Source: Stomoxys calcitrans (lineage: Eukaryota; Arthropoda; Insecta; Diptera; Muscidae). Taken from it: a stretch of 64,000 bases of DNA. This document shows, piece after piece, positions 22,101-34,100 of this stretch. The stretch spans positions 32,163,266 to 32,227,265 of the forward strand of contig NC_081555.1 in NCBI RefSeq assembly GCF_963082655.1. The letters run 5' to 3'. The notes below the pieces were generated by a model, which searched no databases, was not told the DNA's origin, and saw nothing but the letters and a program-made list of their open reading frames with translations. Position numbers and translations under genes: made by a program. Every line of letters begins with the position of its first letter. Position 1 is the first letter of the stretch.

Positions 22101-25100
22101 CTGGAATTTTTGCATGACGCGTTTCGTTTCTCGACTTCCAAGAACTGTGCTAAGTATGGTTTAAATCGGTCGATGTTTTGATATAGCTGTCATATAAACC
22201 GGTGTTGAATCTTGACTTCTTGACCCTCTAGAGGGTGCAGTTCCTATCCGATTTGGCTGAAATTTTGCATAATGTGTTCCGTTATAACTTCCAACAGTTG
22301 TGCTAAGTATGGTTCAAATCGGTACATAACCTGATATAGCTGCCATATAAACCGATCTGGGATCTTGACTTCTTGAGCTCCTAGAGGGCGTAATTCCTAT
22401 CCGATTTGGCTGAAATTTTGCATGATGTGTTTCGTTATGACTTCCAACAATTAAGTATGGTTCAAATTGGTACATAACCTGATATAGCTGCCAAATAAAC
22501 CGATCTGGGATCTTGACTTCTTGAGCCCCTATAGGGCGCAATTACTATCCGATATGGCTGAAATTTTGTGCAGCGGCTTCTCCCATGACCTTGGACATAG
22601 GTGTCAAATTTGGTCTGAATCACTCTATAGCCTTTTACAGCTCCCCTATAAACCGATCTGGGATCTTCTTGAGCCCCTAGCGGGCGCAATTCTAATTCGA
22701 TTTGGCTGTAATTTTACACAATGATTTCTACTATTGTCTCCAACATTCAATTCTGTCCGATTCGGACCATAACTTGATATAGCTCCAATACCATAGCAAT
22801 TATTTTCTTTTATCTTTTGTTTGCCTAAACAGAGATACCTGAAAAAGAACTCAACAAACGCGATCCATGGTGGAGGGTATATTAGATTCGACCCGGCCGA
22901 ACTTGGCACGCTTTAACTTGTTTAATACTATCGCCTGTGTGAATACTACACTTTTTCTGTATAGACATTCCAAGTGCAGATTATGTGAGAAATATCAAGG
23001 TTTGGGAGATCCGTTTCTCACTTCTTTCGTTTTTCATTCAGAGTATTTTGTTCAGGTAGCAGCACAGTTCCACAATTAAGATAAAGGAACAGTTGAAGCC
23101 AATTCCAACTGTTGATATGCAACATCCCCTATATTACCCAAATGCAAACTTGACCAAGAACATTATATTAAGGAACAGGGGACAAACCTCTTACCTATCA
23201 ATGGGTGCTGTCCGTTTCAAGTTTGGGTTCGTAGGGCTTGAATACAAATTTTATTTAATTGAATTCGGACTTACCATTATCATCATAAGAGTGTACATCA
23301 TGTTTTGCTGACGATGAGTACCTCATGTAATAATCCAAATGACTCCAGAGTAGATATAAACATTGCTCGGCGATGAAGACACATAAATAGAGCACATTTT
23401 GTTTATCGACTAGTTGTTTATTGATTTGAGTGTATTTATCTTTTGCTGCGAAGATAAAAAAATATGTTTTAGAAACTTAAGTCCTATTTAGATTTTTTTT
23501 TATTAAAAACTTGTATTTAAATTTTGTCTATAAAGAATATATTTTTTTTTGAAATTTAGTCCTTAGAAAAATTTTATTAAAATTTTGTCAGAGAAAATTT
23601 CATTAGAATTTGGTCGGAGAAAATTTCATTGAAATTTTGACTTAATACAAAATTTTATTGAAATGTGGATTTATTTTTATTTATTTATAATTAGTCAATC
23701 AAAATCCAAACAAAAGTGGGATACACATTGATAGATGGAAATTTTACACAAAATAAAAAAAATATATAAAATATTTAGAATTTAAACACTTAAACTGGTG
23801 AAATTTTAATGGAATGCTTTTAAGCTACATCACTTTGCTGTGCTATTCTTTGAATAGAATACATTAAACAAAATAGTCTATAGGCGGTTAATATCCTGCA
23901 ATGGAATCTAAATGAGATTTTAAGACCAAAAAAAGAAAGCGCTAACAGAAAATTTCATTGCAATTTAGATTTATCAGAAAATTTTACGAAAATTTGGTCC
24001 TAAAGAACTTTTTTACTTCAAGTTAGTTTTTAGAGAAATATTCTTTGAAAGTTTTTAAGTCTTAAGAAAATTTGATATTAATTTTGTCTTTAGAGAAAAT
24101 TTTATATTAATTTTATCTTTACAGAAAATTTCATTGAAATTTTTCTTTGGTTTATAATACGCCATGTATAAATCGTTCAAGAAGCTTATTTTCTATAGAA
24201 ATATGGTTTTCCTTACCCATTGAATCGAAACTGATATTGTCTAGAACGGATCTTTGACGTAGCATTCCTTCGAAGATGGCCTTTTGTGCATGATAGTATT
24301 CTACGGAACCTTTAAGCTGGTCCACTACGATTCCCAGATTATAGTGGTTATATATGTTGTTAATATGATCTTCACTCCTGGAAAAAAACAAACAAACAAA
24401 TAAAATCTCCATTGATTAGCAAAAGTAAAAATAGGTCCATAATAGATAAATGACATCAATGGTGGAAGCTATAAAAAAAGTTTAACTTTCACCATCCACA
24501 TTTCCACCGTAACACATTTGTGATTGATTACAAGATAATTTCATAAAGCACTTACCTATGAACGGCCTCATGTATGTGTGGTGAGAACAAAAGTCCATTA
24601 GTTCTGTGATCAGCCGAATTGTTTGTCACTATGTTTCTGCAAAACAATGTTAAATTTGCTGCAATTTCTAGAAAATATTTAATATGAAGTGAGGTGTTTT
24701 CATCGGTTTGCTCGTATAGGGCATTATCGGGCTTTAACATTTCCTTAAAATTAACATCACTTATGATGAAACGCAAATATATGGAAAGCATGAGCTTTTG
24801 AATTCTATACAGATTGACGCCAATGTCTCCAGTTGTATCAATATTGATAAGAGATAGGGTTTCCTTAAAAAAAACACAATGATCATTTAAACGAATTATT
24901 TATTAGGGTTATGCATCTCTCACCTGATTAAATGTTCGTGCAATAACTCCTGTTATCAATGACAACTCCTCCAACAGCCCCAGATCCGAAAATGGTGAAC
25001 CGGATCTGAGAATTATTTCAATCATATCCCAATGAGAAAATAAGAAATGCATTACTTGTGATATCACAGAGTAATTTTCAGTTCCCAATGTCGAAACTAG

Positions 25101-28100
25101 ACAATCGCATAAATTCAAAGCTGGAAATAGAATTTGCCTAAAGCGATAATCAAAGCCTGGTATGAAATCTCTCATTTCGTTGCGTTGCCAAACTTCTTTG
25201 CGTTTCAAATCGGGATGCATATCCAAAACTTTCATGCTGGAGAGGACATCTAAAACTTTATTCGAGAGCAACAGTTCTGCTCCAAGATGGGTATTCGCGA
25301 AACGCAGCAACATTGACATTTTCGACTCATACACATACAGATATTTCATATTCTCTGGAGCATTGGACAGTGTAGCACATAGCTGATTGTCACTTTTAGC
25401 AATACTCTCTATAATGTGAGACAAATAACCATGGTGAGCTATGAAGTTCATTAAATGGGCCATCGAGTCAATATCCAGTAAGACATCAATGCATGCTAAA
25501 GCGGACATTTTACAAATGTCATGTCCAGCAATGCAATCGTGGCATATGGTTTCCATAAGCTTTTCTCCAAATGACAATAACACTTCAATGGACATTCTAA
25601 TGTGCGTGGTATCTGCATACATGGAATCGTTGCCCTTGGACTTGTCTAAACGAGTAACAAGGCTGAAAGAAAGACAAGTACATCAATAAGAATTAAAAAA
25701 CAAAACAAAAATAAATAAAGTAAAGATAAATACAAAAAGAATTTTAAATATTAATAAAAAAAAATATGAAAACGGTAAAATAAAAAACAAACAATATAAA
25801 AACAACAAAATAAAAAGTTATTAAAAGATAAATAAATTCAAAAAATAAAACAATATTAAAAATAGATAAAACTATTGGGTTGCCCAAAAAGTAATTGCGA
25901 ATTTTTTAAAAGAAAGTAAATGCATTTTTAATAAAGCTTAGAATGAACTTTAATCAAATATACTTTTTTACACTTTTTTTCTAAATCAAGCTAAAAGTAA
26001 CAGCAGATAACTGACAGAAGAAAGAATGCAATTACAGAGTCACAAGCTGTGAAAAAAATTGTCAACGCCGACTATATGAAAAATCCGCAATTACTTTTTG
26101 GGCACCCCAATACATAACAACAAGTTATGGTCGAATTCGGACCATAACTGAACTGAATGTTGGAGACCATAGTAGAAGTCATTATGTAAAATTTCAAGCA
26201 ATTCGAACTAGAATTACGCTCTTTGGGGACTCAGAATCCAGGCTGATTCAGACCACAATTGACACGTACGTTGAAGGTCATGAGATAAAACGTTGTACAA
26301 AATTTCAGCCAAATCGAATAATAATTGCGACCTCTAGAGGCTCAAGAAGTCAGCTACATCAGGTTATGTACCTATTTGAACCATATTTATCATAGTTATC
26401 CGATTTGGCTGAAATTTTGCATGACAAAACACGTCATGCTAAATTTCAGCCAAATCGGATAAGAATTGCGCCCTCTAGTGGCTCAAGAAGTCAAGATCCC
26501 AGATCGGTGTATATGACAGTTATATCAGCTAATAAACCGATTTGAACCACACTAAGCACATTTAAACCGAAACACCTCATGCAAAATTTCAAGCAAATCG
26601 GATAATCATTGCGACCTCTAGAGGCTTAAGAAGTCAAGATCCGAGATCGGATTATATGGGAGCTATATCAGGTTATGGACCGATTTGGACCATACTTGGC
26701 ATAGTTGTTGGAAGTCATAACAGAACAAGTCATTCAAAATTTCAGCCAAATCCGATAAAAAATTGAGCCCTCTAGAGGCTCAAGAAGTCAAGGCCCCAGA
26801 TCGGCTTATATCACAGCTATATCAGGTTATGGACCGATTTGAACCATACTAGGCATAGTAGTTTGAATACATAACAGAACACGTCATGCAAAATTTCAGT
26901 CAAATCCGATAAGAATTGCGTCCTCTAGTGGCTCAAGAAGTCAAGATGCAAGTCCGGTTTATATGGCCGCTATATCAGGTTATGGACCGATTTAAACCAT
27001 ACGTAGCACTGTTGTTTAAAATCGTGGCGGAAGCCGTCGTGCAACATTTCAGCCAAATTGGATAGAAATTGTGCTCTCTAGAAGCTCAAGAAGTCAAGAC
27101 CCCAGGGCGGTTTATATGACAGCTATACCAAGTTATGAACCGATTTAAGCCATACTAAGCTCTCTTGCTGGAAATGATACCAAAACACCACGAGAAAAAT
27201 GTCCGTCAAATCGGAGGAGAATTGCGCCCTCTAGAGGCTTAAGAAGTCAAGACCCAAGATCGGTTTATATGGCAGCTATATCAAAACATAGAACGATTTG
27301 GCCCATTTACAATCCCAGCTAACCTACACTAATGAAAAGTATTTGTGCAAAATTTAAGCGCCTAGCTTTACTCCGTCGAAAGTTAGAGTGCTTTCGACAG
27401 ACAGACGGGCGGACAGATGGACGGACATAACTAGATCGACTTAAAATGTCATGACGATCAAGAATATATATACTTTATGGGGTCTTAGACGCATATTTCG
27501 AGGTGTTACAAACAGAATGACGAGATTAGTATACCCCATCCTATAGTGGAGGGTGTAAAAAAAATATGGGCCCAAATTAAAGATATTTGTGAGTATGCCA
27601 CGAATCTGATAATTTATTTTCTAATAAAATACTACTTACATTGTAAAAGAAGCGCATATGAGGGGCCCGGTCTAGCTAATGGATTTTTAAAATTCATTTT
27701 TAACAAAGTTTTCTATAAAATCAAATTTAATGATGTTTTTTAATGAAAATCCATTATTTTAGATAAATAAAAATTTGACTAATAGTTTTATACGACAATT
27801 GAACATCGATAAGATTGATTTTAGGTGATATATGCACCAATTGGCCACTGAAAAGGGACCCAACTTCAGGGCTTTAGGCCAAAAATAATAAATTCGTGGA
27901 AAAATTATTCAACCTTAATAGTTTGACCATGGTTGAAAAAACAGACTCACAAGCCGAGTGGCTACGGCACCTAGGATATATTTACCGAAAATCCACAAAG
28001 CAGGAATGCCCCTAAGACCTATCTGCTCATCCATGAATTCTCCCACATGTGGACTATCTAAATATTTGACTAACATATTAAACAACTTGACAAAGGATTC

Positions 28101-31100
28101 ATAGTACAACATTAAGGATGGAATCCAGTTTAGAAACGGGGTCAACGATCAAACTATCGACAGTACGGAGATGTTCGTTTCATTTGATGTTATCTCCCTA
28201 TTGCCAAGCATACCAGTAAATTTGGTGACTAGGACGATAAAAGAGAAGTGCACTAATTTTCATCGAATTTCGTAGAAATTTGTCTTTTATGGGTTTAAAA
28301 ACTATTTTACCAAATTTCTATATTAGAGTATCTACTTACTTTTCATTTGAAAGAGCAATGGGTTTTCTAGAACTTTGCTCTTTTACTATACTGAGGCAAT
28401 TTAATAAGGAGGCATACAGGTTAATTCTTAGTTTTTGGGAAACCACTCCACTAACAATAATCCACTCCAATAAATACTTCAAAATGAATTTTATATTCAA
28501 TGTATTGGATTTCGAAGGATGATATTTGTTCATTTCTGCAGTGGTTTGTTCGCCACGTTCGTGTTCTGGAAAACAAAACAAAAAACAAGTTCATGGAGAG
28601 TAACCAATTTCCATAAAATTTTTATGAAATTTTATTTTTAAAAGTTTATAAAGCTTACCTTGTTCCAGTGAACTGGAGAAACAATTTCTTAGATTAACAA
28701 GTAGTATCAAAATGGTTTCAGATATAATAGCCGATATCTCCAGGATGGTTTGATTGGGACTTATTTTCAATAAGATCTTTTGCAATATTTCAATAATAAG
28801 CTCCTGTTTCTTAGACATTGCCAAACAGGAACTGGGCACGCAACTAAACAATATTTCCGAAACCTATTGGCGATTACCAAAAAAATTTAATAAAAATATA
28901 AAAATTAACATGGGCCAATAATCCACATACCTGACTCCAAGCTTCCACAAATTTGACTATGGCAAAACGTTTGCAACGCTGCTCATTGACATTTAAAGCG
29001 TGCATCATCACCGATTCAATTTCTTGTAGAATCAATCTTCGCTGACCACTTGCTATTGTACTCTGCACTATTTTCAGCTCCCCATGCAAGGTTGCATGAA
29101 TTTTTCGCAAATCAATCAACTTGTGGCCTTCATTTGCCTTATATTCGCATTCTTTGAATATCTGTTCGAGCAGAGTCTTATCGAAATAATTCCATGATGG
29201 TACAGGAATTTGTCCAACTTCCAGATCAATCGAGTTGATAAGTTCACATAGCAAATTATTTCTTGTGGCCGAGGTATTTGTGGTTGTATCAATAATAGCA
29301 TTCGAATTGGTGGCATAGAAATGATTCAGCTCCATTGCAGTGCTATCTTGGCCACTTTTGGATGGCATGCCCAAAAAGAAATCCGATATATGCTGAAATC
29401 TGCTCAATTGGCAATTGGAGGCAGTCAATTTCAATTCAATTGCTATACTCCTCAGCAGATAACTGATCTGGTTGATAACATGAGAATTCTCTACAGACAA
29501 CACTGGGAACTCATTCAAATAACGACACAGAAAATCATGTCTGGTGCGCAGATAGCGTAGAATTTGATCGGAAGTTTTGGGATTTTCACATAGAGAAAAT
29601 AGCAAACTGAAGCAACGCTCCGCAATGTTTTCTACATCAACTTGTAAGTTATTCGAGTTCTTCTTCATCTGCCATTATAACAAGAAATTCTTTTTTTTTT
29701 TACCAAATCAATCAGAAAAATTCAAAAATTTACCTGCAAATGCTTTTCTAATAGGAACACCAAAGATTTTGTGCAATTGATTCCCAAATCAAATAATCCC
29801 AATCTGTTCTTGTTGGTGGACTGCACATCCTTCAAATGATCGAAACCCAATAGAAATTGTCCCAGATTCGGCGTTGGCTGACACAGGCAGTCTTGTATAA
29901 GCATGATAATAGCTTCCTTGATTTGTAAATGTACTTTTGGGGATTCGAGTCCCTCAGTGCCTATAGCATCCTCGTTATTCTCAGGCTTGGTTTGTCTTTG
30001 CACAAAATCCGTTTCCAAACATTCGACAAAGCCATGGCGCAACACTGTCTTAGTATTCTCGTTTTGTGTAAAAATACCAACTATTTGGGAATTAACACCG
30101 GGTTGATTGGACACCATATGGAGGATTTTAACAGCTTCAAGAGCATGAAATGGTAACCAATTGAAATATGTCAAGAAATATGTAGAATTTAAAACATGAT
30201 CTGGCTTTCGGCTTCTTGGATTGATATCTAGCATGATTTTGTTTAGACCCGAAAGCAACACTGCACTATTGGAAATGGAATGTGCCTCGAAGAATATGTC
30301 CTGATTCTTCAAACCCAGCTTTATAATTCTTAAACAATGCAGAGCGCACTCCTCCAAAGCAACCTTTCCATGGAACTTCTTTAAATCGTCCAATTCCATG
30401 CGAGCATCATCTATGATTTGCAAAATTAAACGCAATGTATCGGATTTTGTTTGTAAATTCAACATAATGTGATATCCTGGATGGGGGTTGGTATCGAGAT
30501 TATCCTCAAAATCCATGGGATTCACTTCATAGATGTCCAAAAGATAGTGTAAAAATTTTAAACATTTAGCACCAACTCTCCATTTTTCGGAAGGATCTTT
30601 GTAAGTTCTGGAAATAAGAAAAATAAACAAACAGTAGTATCAATAACTGTCAGGTGAATAATTTATAAAGAAAACATTTATTTAAAAAACAAATATCTTA
30701 AAAGACACATTTTCTAGGAAATTTTCGGTGAAAATTTCTTTAAAGACAAATTTCGGTAAAATTATCTCCCAAGACAATTTCTGCAAACAATTTTCTGCAA
30801 AGTCAAAATTTCGGTGAAATTTTCTCTAAAGACAAAATTTCGGTGAAATTTTCTCTAAAGACAAAATTTCGGAGAAATTTTCTCTAAAGACAAAATTTCG
30901 GAGAAATTTTCTCTAAAGACAAAATTTCGGAGAAATTTTCTCTAAAGACAAAATTTCGGAGAAATTTTCTCTAAAGGCAAAATTTCGGAAAAATTTTCTC
31001 TAAAGACAAAATTTCGGAGAAATTTTCTCTAAAGACAAAATTTCGGAGAAATTTTCTCTAAAGACAAAATTTCGGAGAAATTTTCTCTAAAGACAAAATT

Positions 31101-34100
31101 TCGGAGAAATTTTCTCTAAAGACAAAATTTCGGAGAAATTTTCTCTAAAGACAAAATTTCGGAAAAATTTTCTCTAAAGACAAAATTTCGGAGAAATTTT
31201 CTCTAAAGACAAAATTTCGGAGAAATTTTCTCTAAAAACAAAATTTCGGAGAAAATTCCCCTAAAGACAAAATTTCGGTGAAATTTTCTCTAAAGACAAA
31301 ATTTCGGTGAAATTCTCACAGAAGTCAAAATTTCGGTGAAATTACACTAAAGACAAAATTTGGGAGAAATTTCCTCTAAAGACAAAATTTTGGGGAAATT
31401 TTCTCTAAAGACAAAATTTCGGGGAAATTAAGATAAAATTTTGGAGAAATTTTCTCTAAAAATAAAATTTTGACAAAGACAAAATTTCTCAAGACAAATT
31501 TTCTCTAAAGGCAAAATTTCGGAAAAATTTTCACTAAAGACAAATTTTTGGTGAAATTTTCTGTAAAGTATTCTAAAATATTCTCTGAAGAATATATTTC
31601 GGTGAAATTTTCTCTTAAAACAAAATTTCGGTGAAATTTTCTCTACAGACAAATTTCTGTGAAATTTTCTCTTAAGACAAAATTTCGGTAAAATTTCGTC
31701 TAAAGACAAAATTTCGGTGAAATTTTCTCTAAAGACAAAATTTCGGTGAAATTTTTTGCAAAGTATTCTAAAATATTCTCTGAAAAATATATTTCGGTGA
31801 AATTTTCTCTTAAAACAAAATTTCGGTAAAATTTTCTCTACAGACGAAATTTCGGTGAAATTTTCTAAGACAAAATTTCGGTGAAATTTTTTTTAAAGAC
31901 AAAATTTCGGTGAAATTTTATTTAAAGACAAAATTTCAATGAAATTTTCTCTAAAGACAAAATTTCGGTGAAATTTTATTTAAAGACAAAATTTCGGTGA
32001 AATTTTATCTAAAGACAAAATTTCGGTGAAATGTTCTCTAAAGACAAAATTTTCGGTGAAATTTTCTCTAAAGAGAAAAATTCGAAAAAATTTTCTCTAA
32101 GACAAAATTTCGGAGAAATTTTATCTAAAGACAAAATTTCGGTGAAATGTTCTCTAAAGACAAAATTTTCGGTGAAATTTTCTCTAAAGAGAAAAATTCG
32201 AAAAAATTTTCTCTAAGACAAAATTTCGGTGAAATCTTCTCTAAAGACAAAATTTCGGCAAAAATTTCTCTAAAGACAAAATGTCGGGTGAAATTTTCTC
32301 TCAAAACTAAATTTCGGTGAAATTTTTTCTTAAGACTAAATTTTGGTGAAATTTTCTCTTAAGACAAAATTTCGGTGAAATTTTTTCTAATTTTCTCAAA
32401 AGACAAAATTTCCAAAACATTTTCTCTAAAGATAAAATTTTGAGGAAATTTTCTATTACGTCAAAATTTCCAGAAAAAATGTTTCTAAATACCAAATTTT
32501 GGAGAAATTTTCTTTTAAGACAAATTATCCATTAAAGTTTCTCTAAATACAAAATTTAGGAGAAAATTTCTCTAAAGACCAAATTTCAAAGAAATTTTCT
32601 CATAAGACAATATCGATGAAATTTTCAGTAAAAATGTTCTCTTAAATCAAAACTTCCTGAAAATTTTCTCTGCAGCCAAATTGCTTGAAAAAATTTCTTT
32701 TTCTAAAAACCAAAAATTCCTGAAAAAATTTGATATATTCTAAATCTTTAAGTTTTGGTTTTTACCTGTTATAAAATTTCAAAAATATTCCATTTATAAC
32801 GAATTTTAAATATGGGTCTAACCCAGGTTTTCTTGGACCCCCACCAAGGTTTTTGGGAATAACCGTAGTGACCAGCGAATACAACAAATCCAGTATGCTA
32901 TTGGTAAGCGGATACTGTTCCAGTCGACATTCGTTCTGTTCAATTTCCATTTCTAAGTTGCATGTATCTGAAAAATAATAATAATTAAAAAAAGGTTTAA
33001 GTTTAATATATGACAAATATGGACAATTTTTATAAATTTTTCCATGATCATTTATGAAGAAACTGCGGAGAAATTCTTACTTATGAGTATAATTTTTGTC
33101 AGAAGCTATTTAGGTTTGGTTGAAAAGAGGGTGCAGATATTAATCCGCCCTAAATACAAAAAAATAACCTCGAAAAAGAAAATCTAAGTCAGGAATTCCG
33201 TGCTACGTGCTAAACTCTTGATACCGCTTAAATGTATAAGCGTATCATCATTTTATCTTTTTATTTATTTATTGAATATTTGAAGCACATACTTACCATA
33301 AGTCATATTCGTGGGAAGCGTTTTAATTATCTGAGAGGCCTCTAAATTATTCCACAAGGGTATAGCTGTTTCTTTTGAACGCCCCAAAGCCGAGAGTGTC
33401 ATCAAAATATCAGACTTTAAATAAATGGGTACTGAACAGCCTAGCAGACCTGTGGAAAATATAAAATCAAGTATTTGTTAAAAACAATTTGCCAAAAGAC
33501 ATTCCGATCTCTTCAGATTTTATTTAAACTAAGGCAGTCCAAATGTTAGCTGAGGATTTCAACTTGCCTATTAACGTAAACAATGGATTCCAATTTGGAT
33601 GCTCGCATATGGCTATGCGAGCAACTTCATCATGTAAGGCGACTGCTCGTAAGACCTCCAGAACAGCTCGTAGGCCTTCAATTTCTTGGGGGCTTATGTT
33701 ACGATTGATCATGCGGCTCCTGTATATAGAGTCACTAGAGGTATGAAAGTCCTGTTTTAAATTTCTGCAATTATACAAAAAAGGAGCATATTAAACAAAA
33801 ATTGTAAAAAAGGCCTATGACAACAACGTTTTTGAGTAATATGCCAGCTGTTGGGTATGGAAATTAGTGTGAAATTAAAATTATGAAATCAAATACATAT
33901 CTTTTTAAACTTACGTGTAATATCGGGACAAAGATGAGAAAAAATGCTCCCAAGATAATGCTGCACTGCCAGTCAGCCCCGTGGATTGCTTCAAGAGATT
34001 AAATGTACTTCTTGCTGAACGCTCACAACTTGATAGACCAGCAATCATTTTCAAATAGGGAACAAATAGAGTAGTGGGCAAGAGTTCACCAGCCAAGCGT

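Larger units (their letters stand above)
20855..22922 (+). repeat. DINE-1-like element carrying two nested insertions
   Basis: Head at 20855 (GTTTTTATACCCTCCACCAT) and tail at 22862-22922 (GGTGGAGGGTATATTAGATT, CGACCCGGCCGAACTTGGCA). Internal units run 21421-21506 and 21866-22860. A tRNA-derived SINE (21103-21420) and a CAA-tailed element (21513-21860) interrupt it. The flanks GGCCTTGTA and AATACTATCGCC match the uninterrupted copy near 18830-18850, which fixes its ends within a few bases. Confidence 0.65.

Noticed and set aside
24152..24216. Nup205 ending at the stop codon at 24152
   Set aside because: A strong donor precedes it and two downstream exons in phase encode the family C terminus; this piece is intron.
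31428..32495. Open frames of 60-93 codons within the minisatellite (both strands)
   Set aside because: Their protein is a periodic FCLKRKFHRN-type pattern produced by the repeat itself; no start context, and intronic.
30700..32730. Regularly spaced repeat resembling a CRISPR array
   Set aside because: Units of 29 bp abut with no unique spacers, lie in a spliced nuclear gene, and no cas genes exist; it is a minisatellite.
33524..33567. Extension of Nup205 exon 6 to the stop near 33524
   Set aside because: Reading on breaks phase with exon 7 and departs from family sequence; the GC donor at 33567 resolves it.
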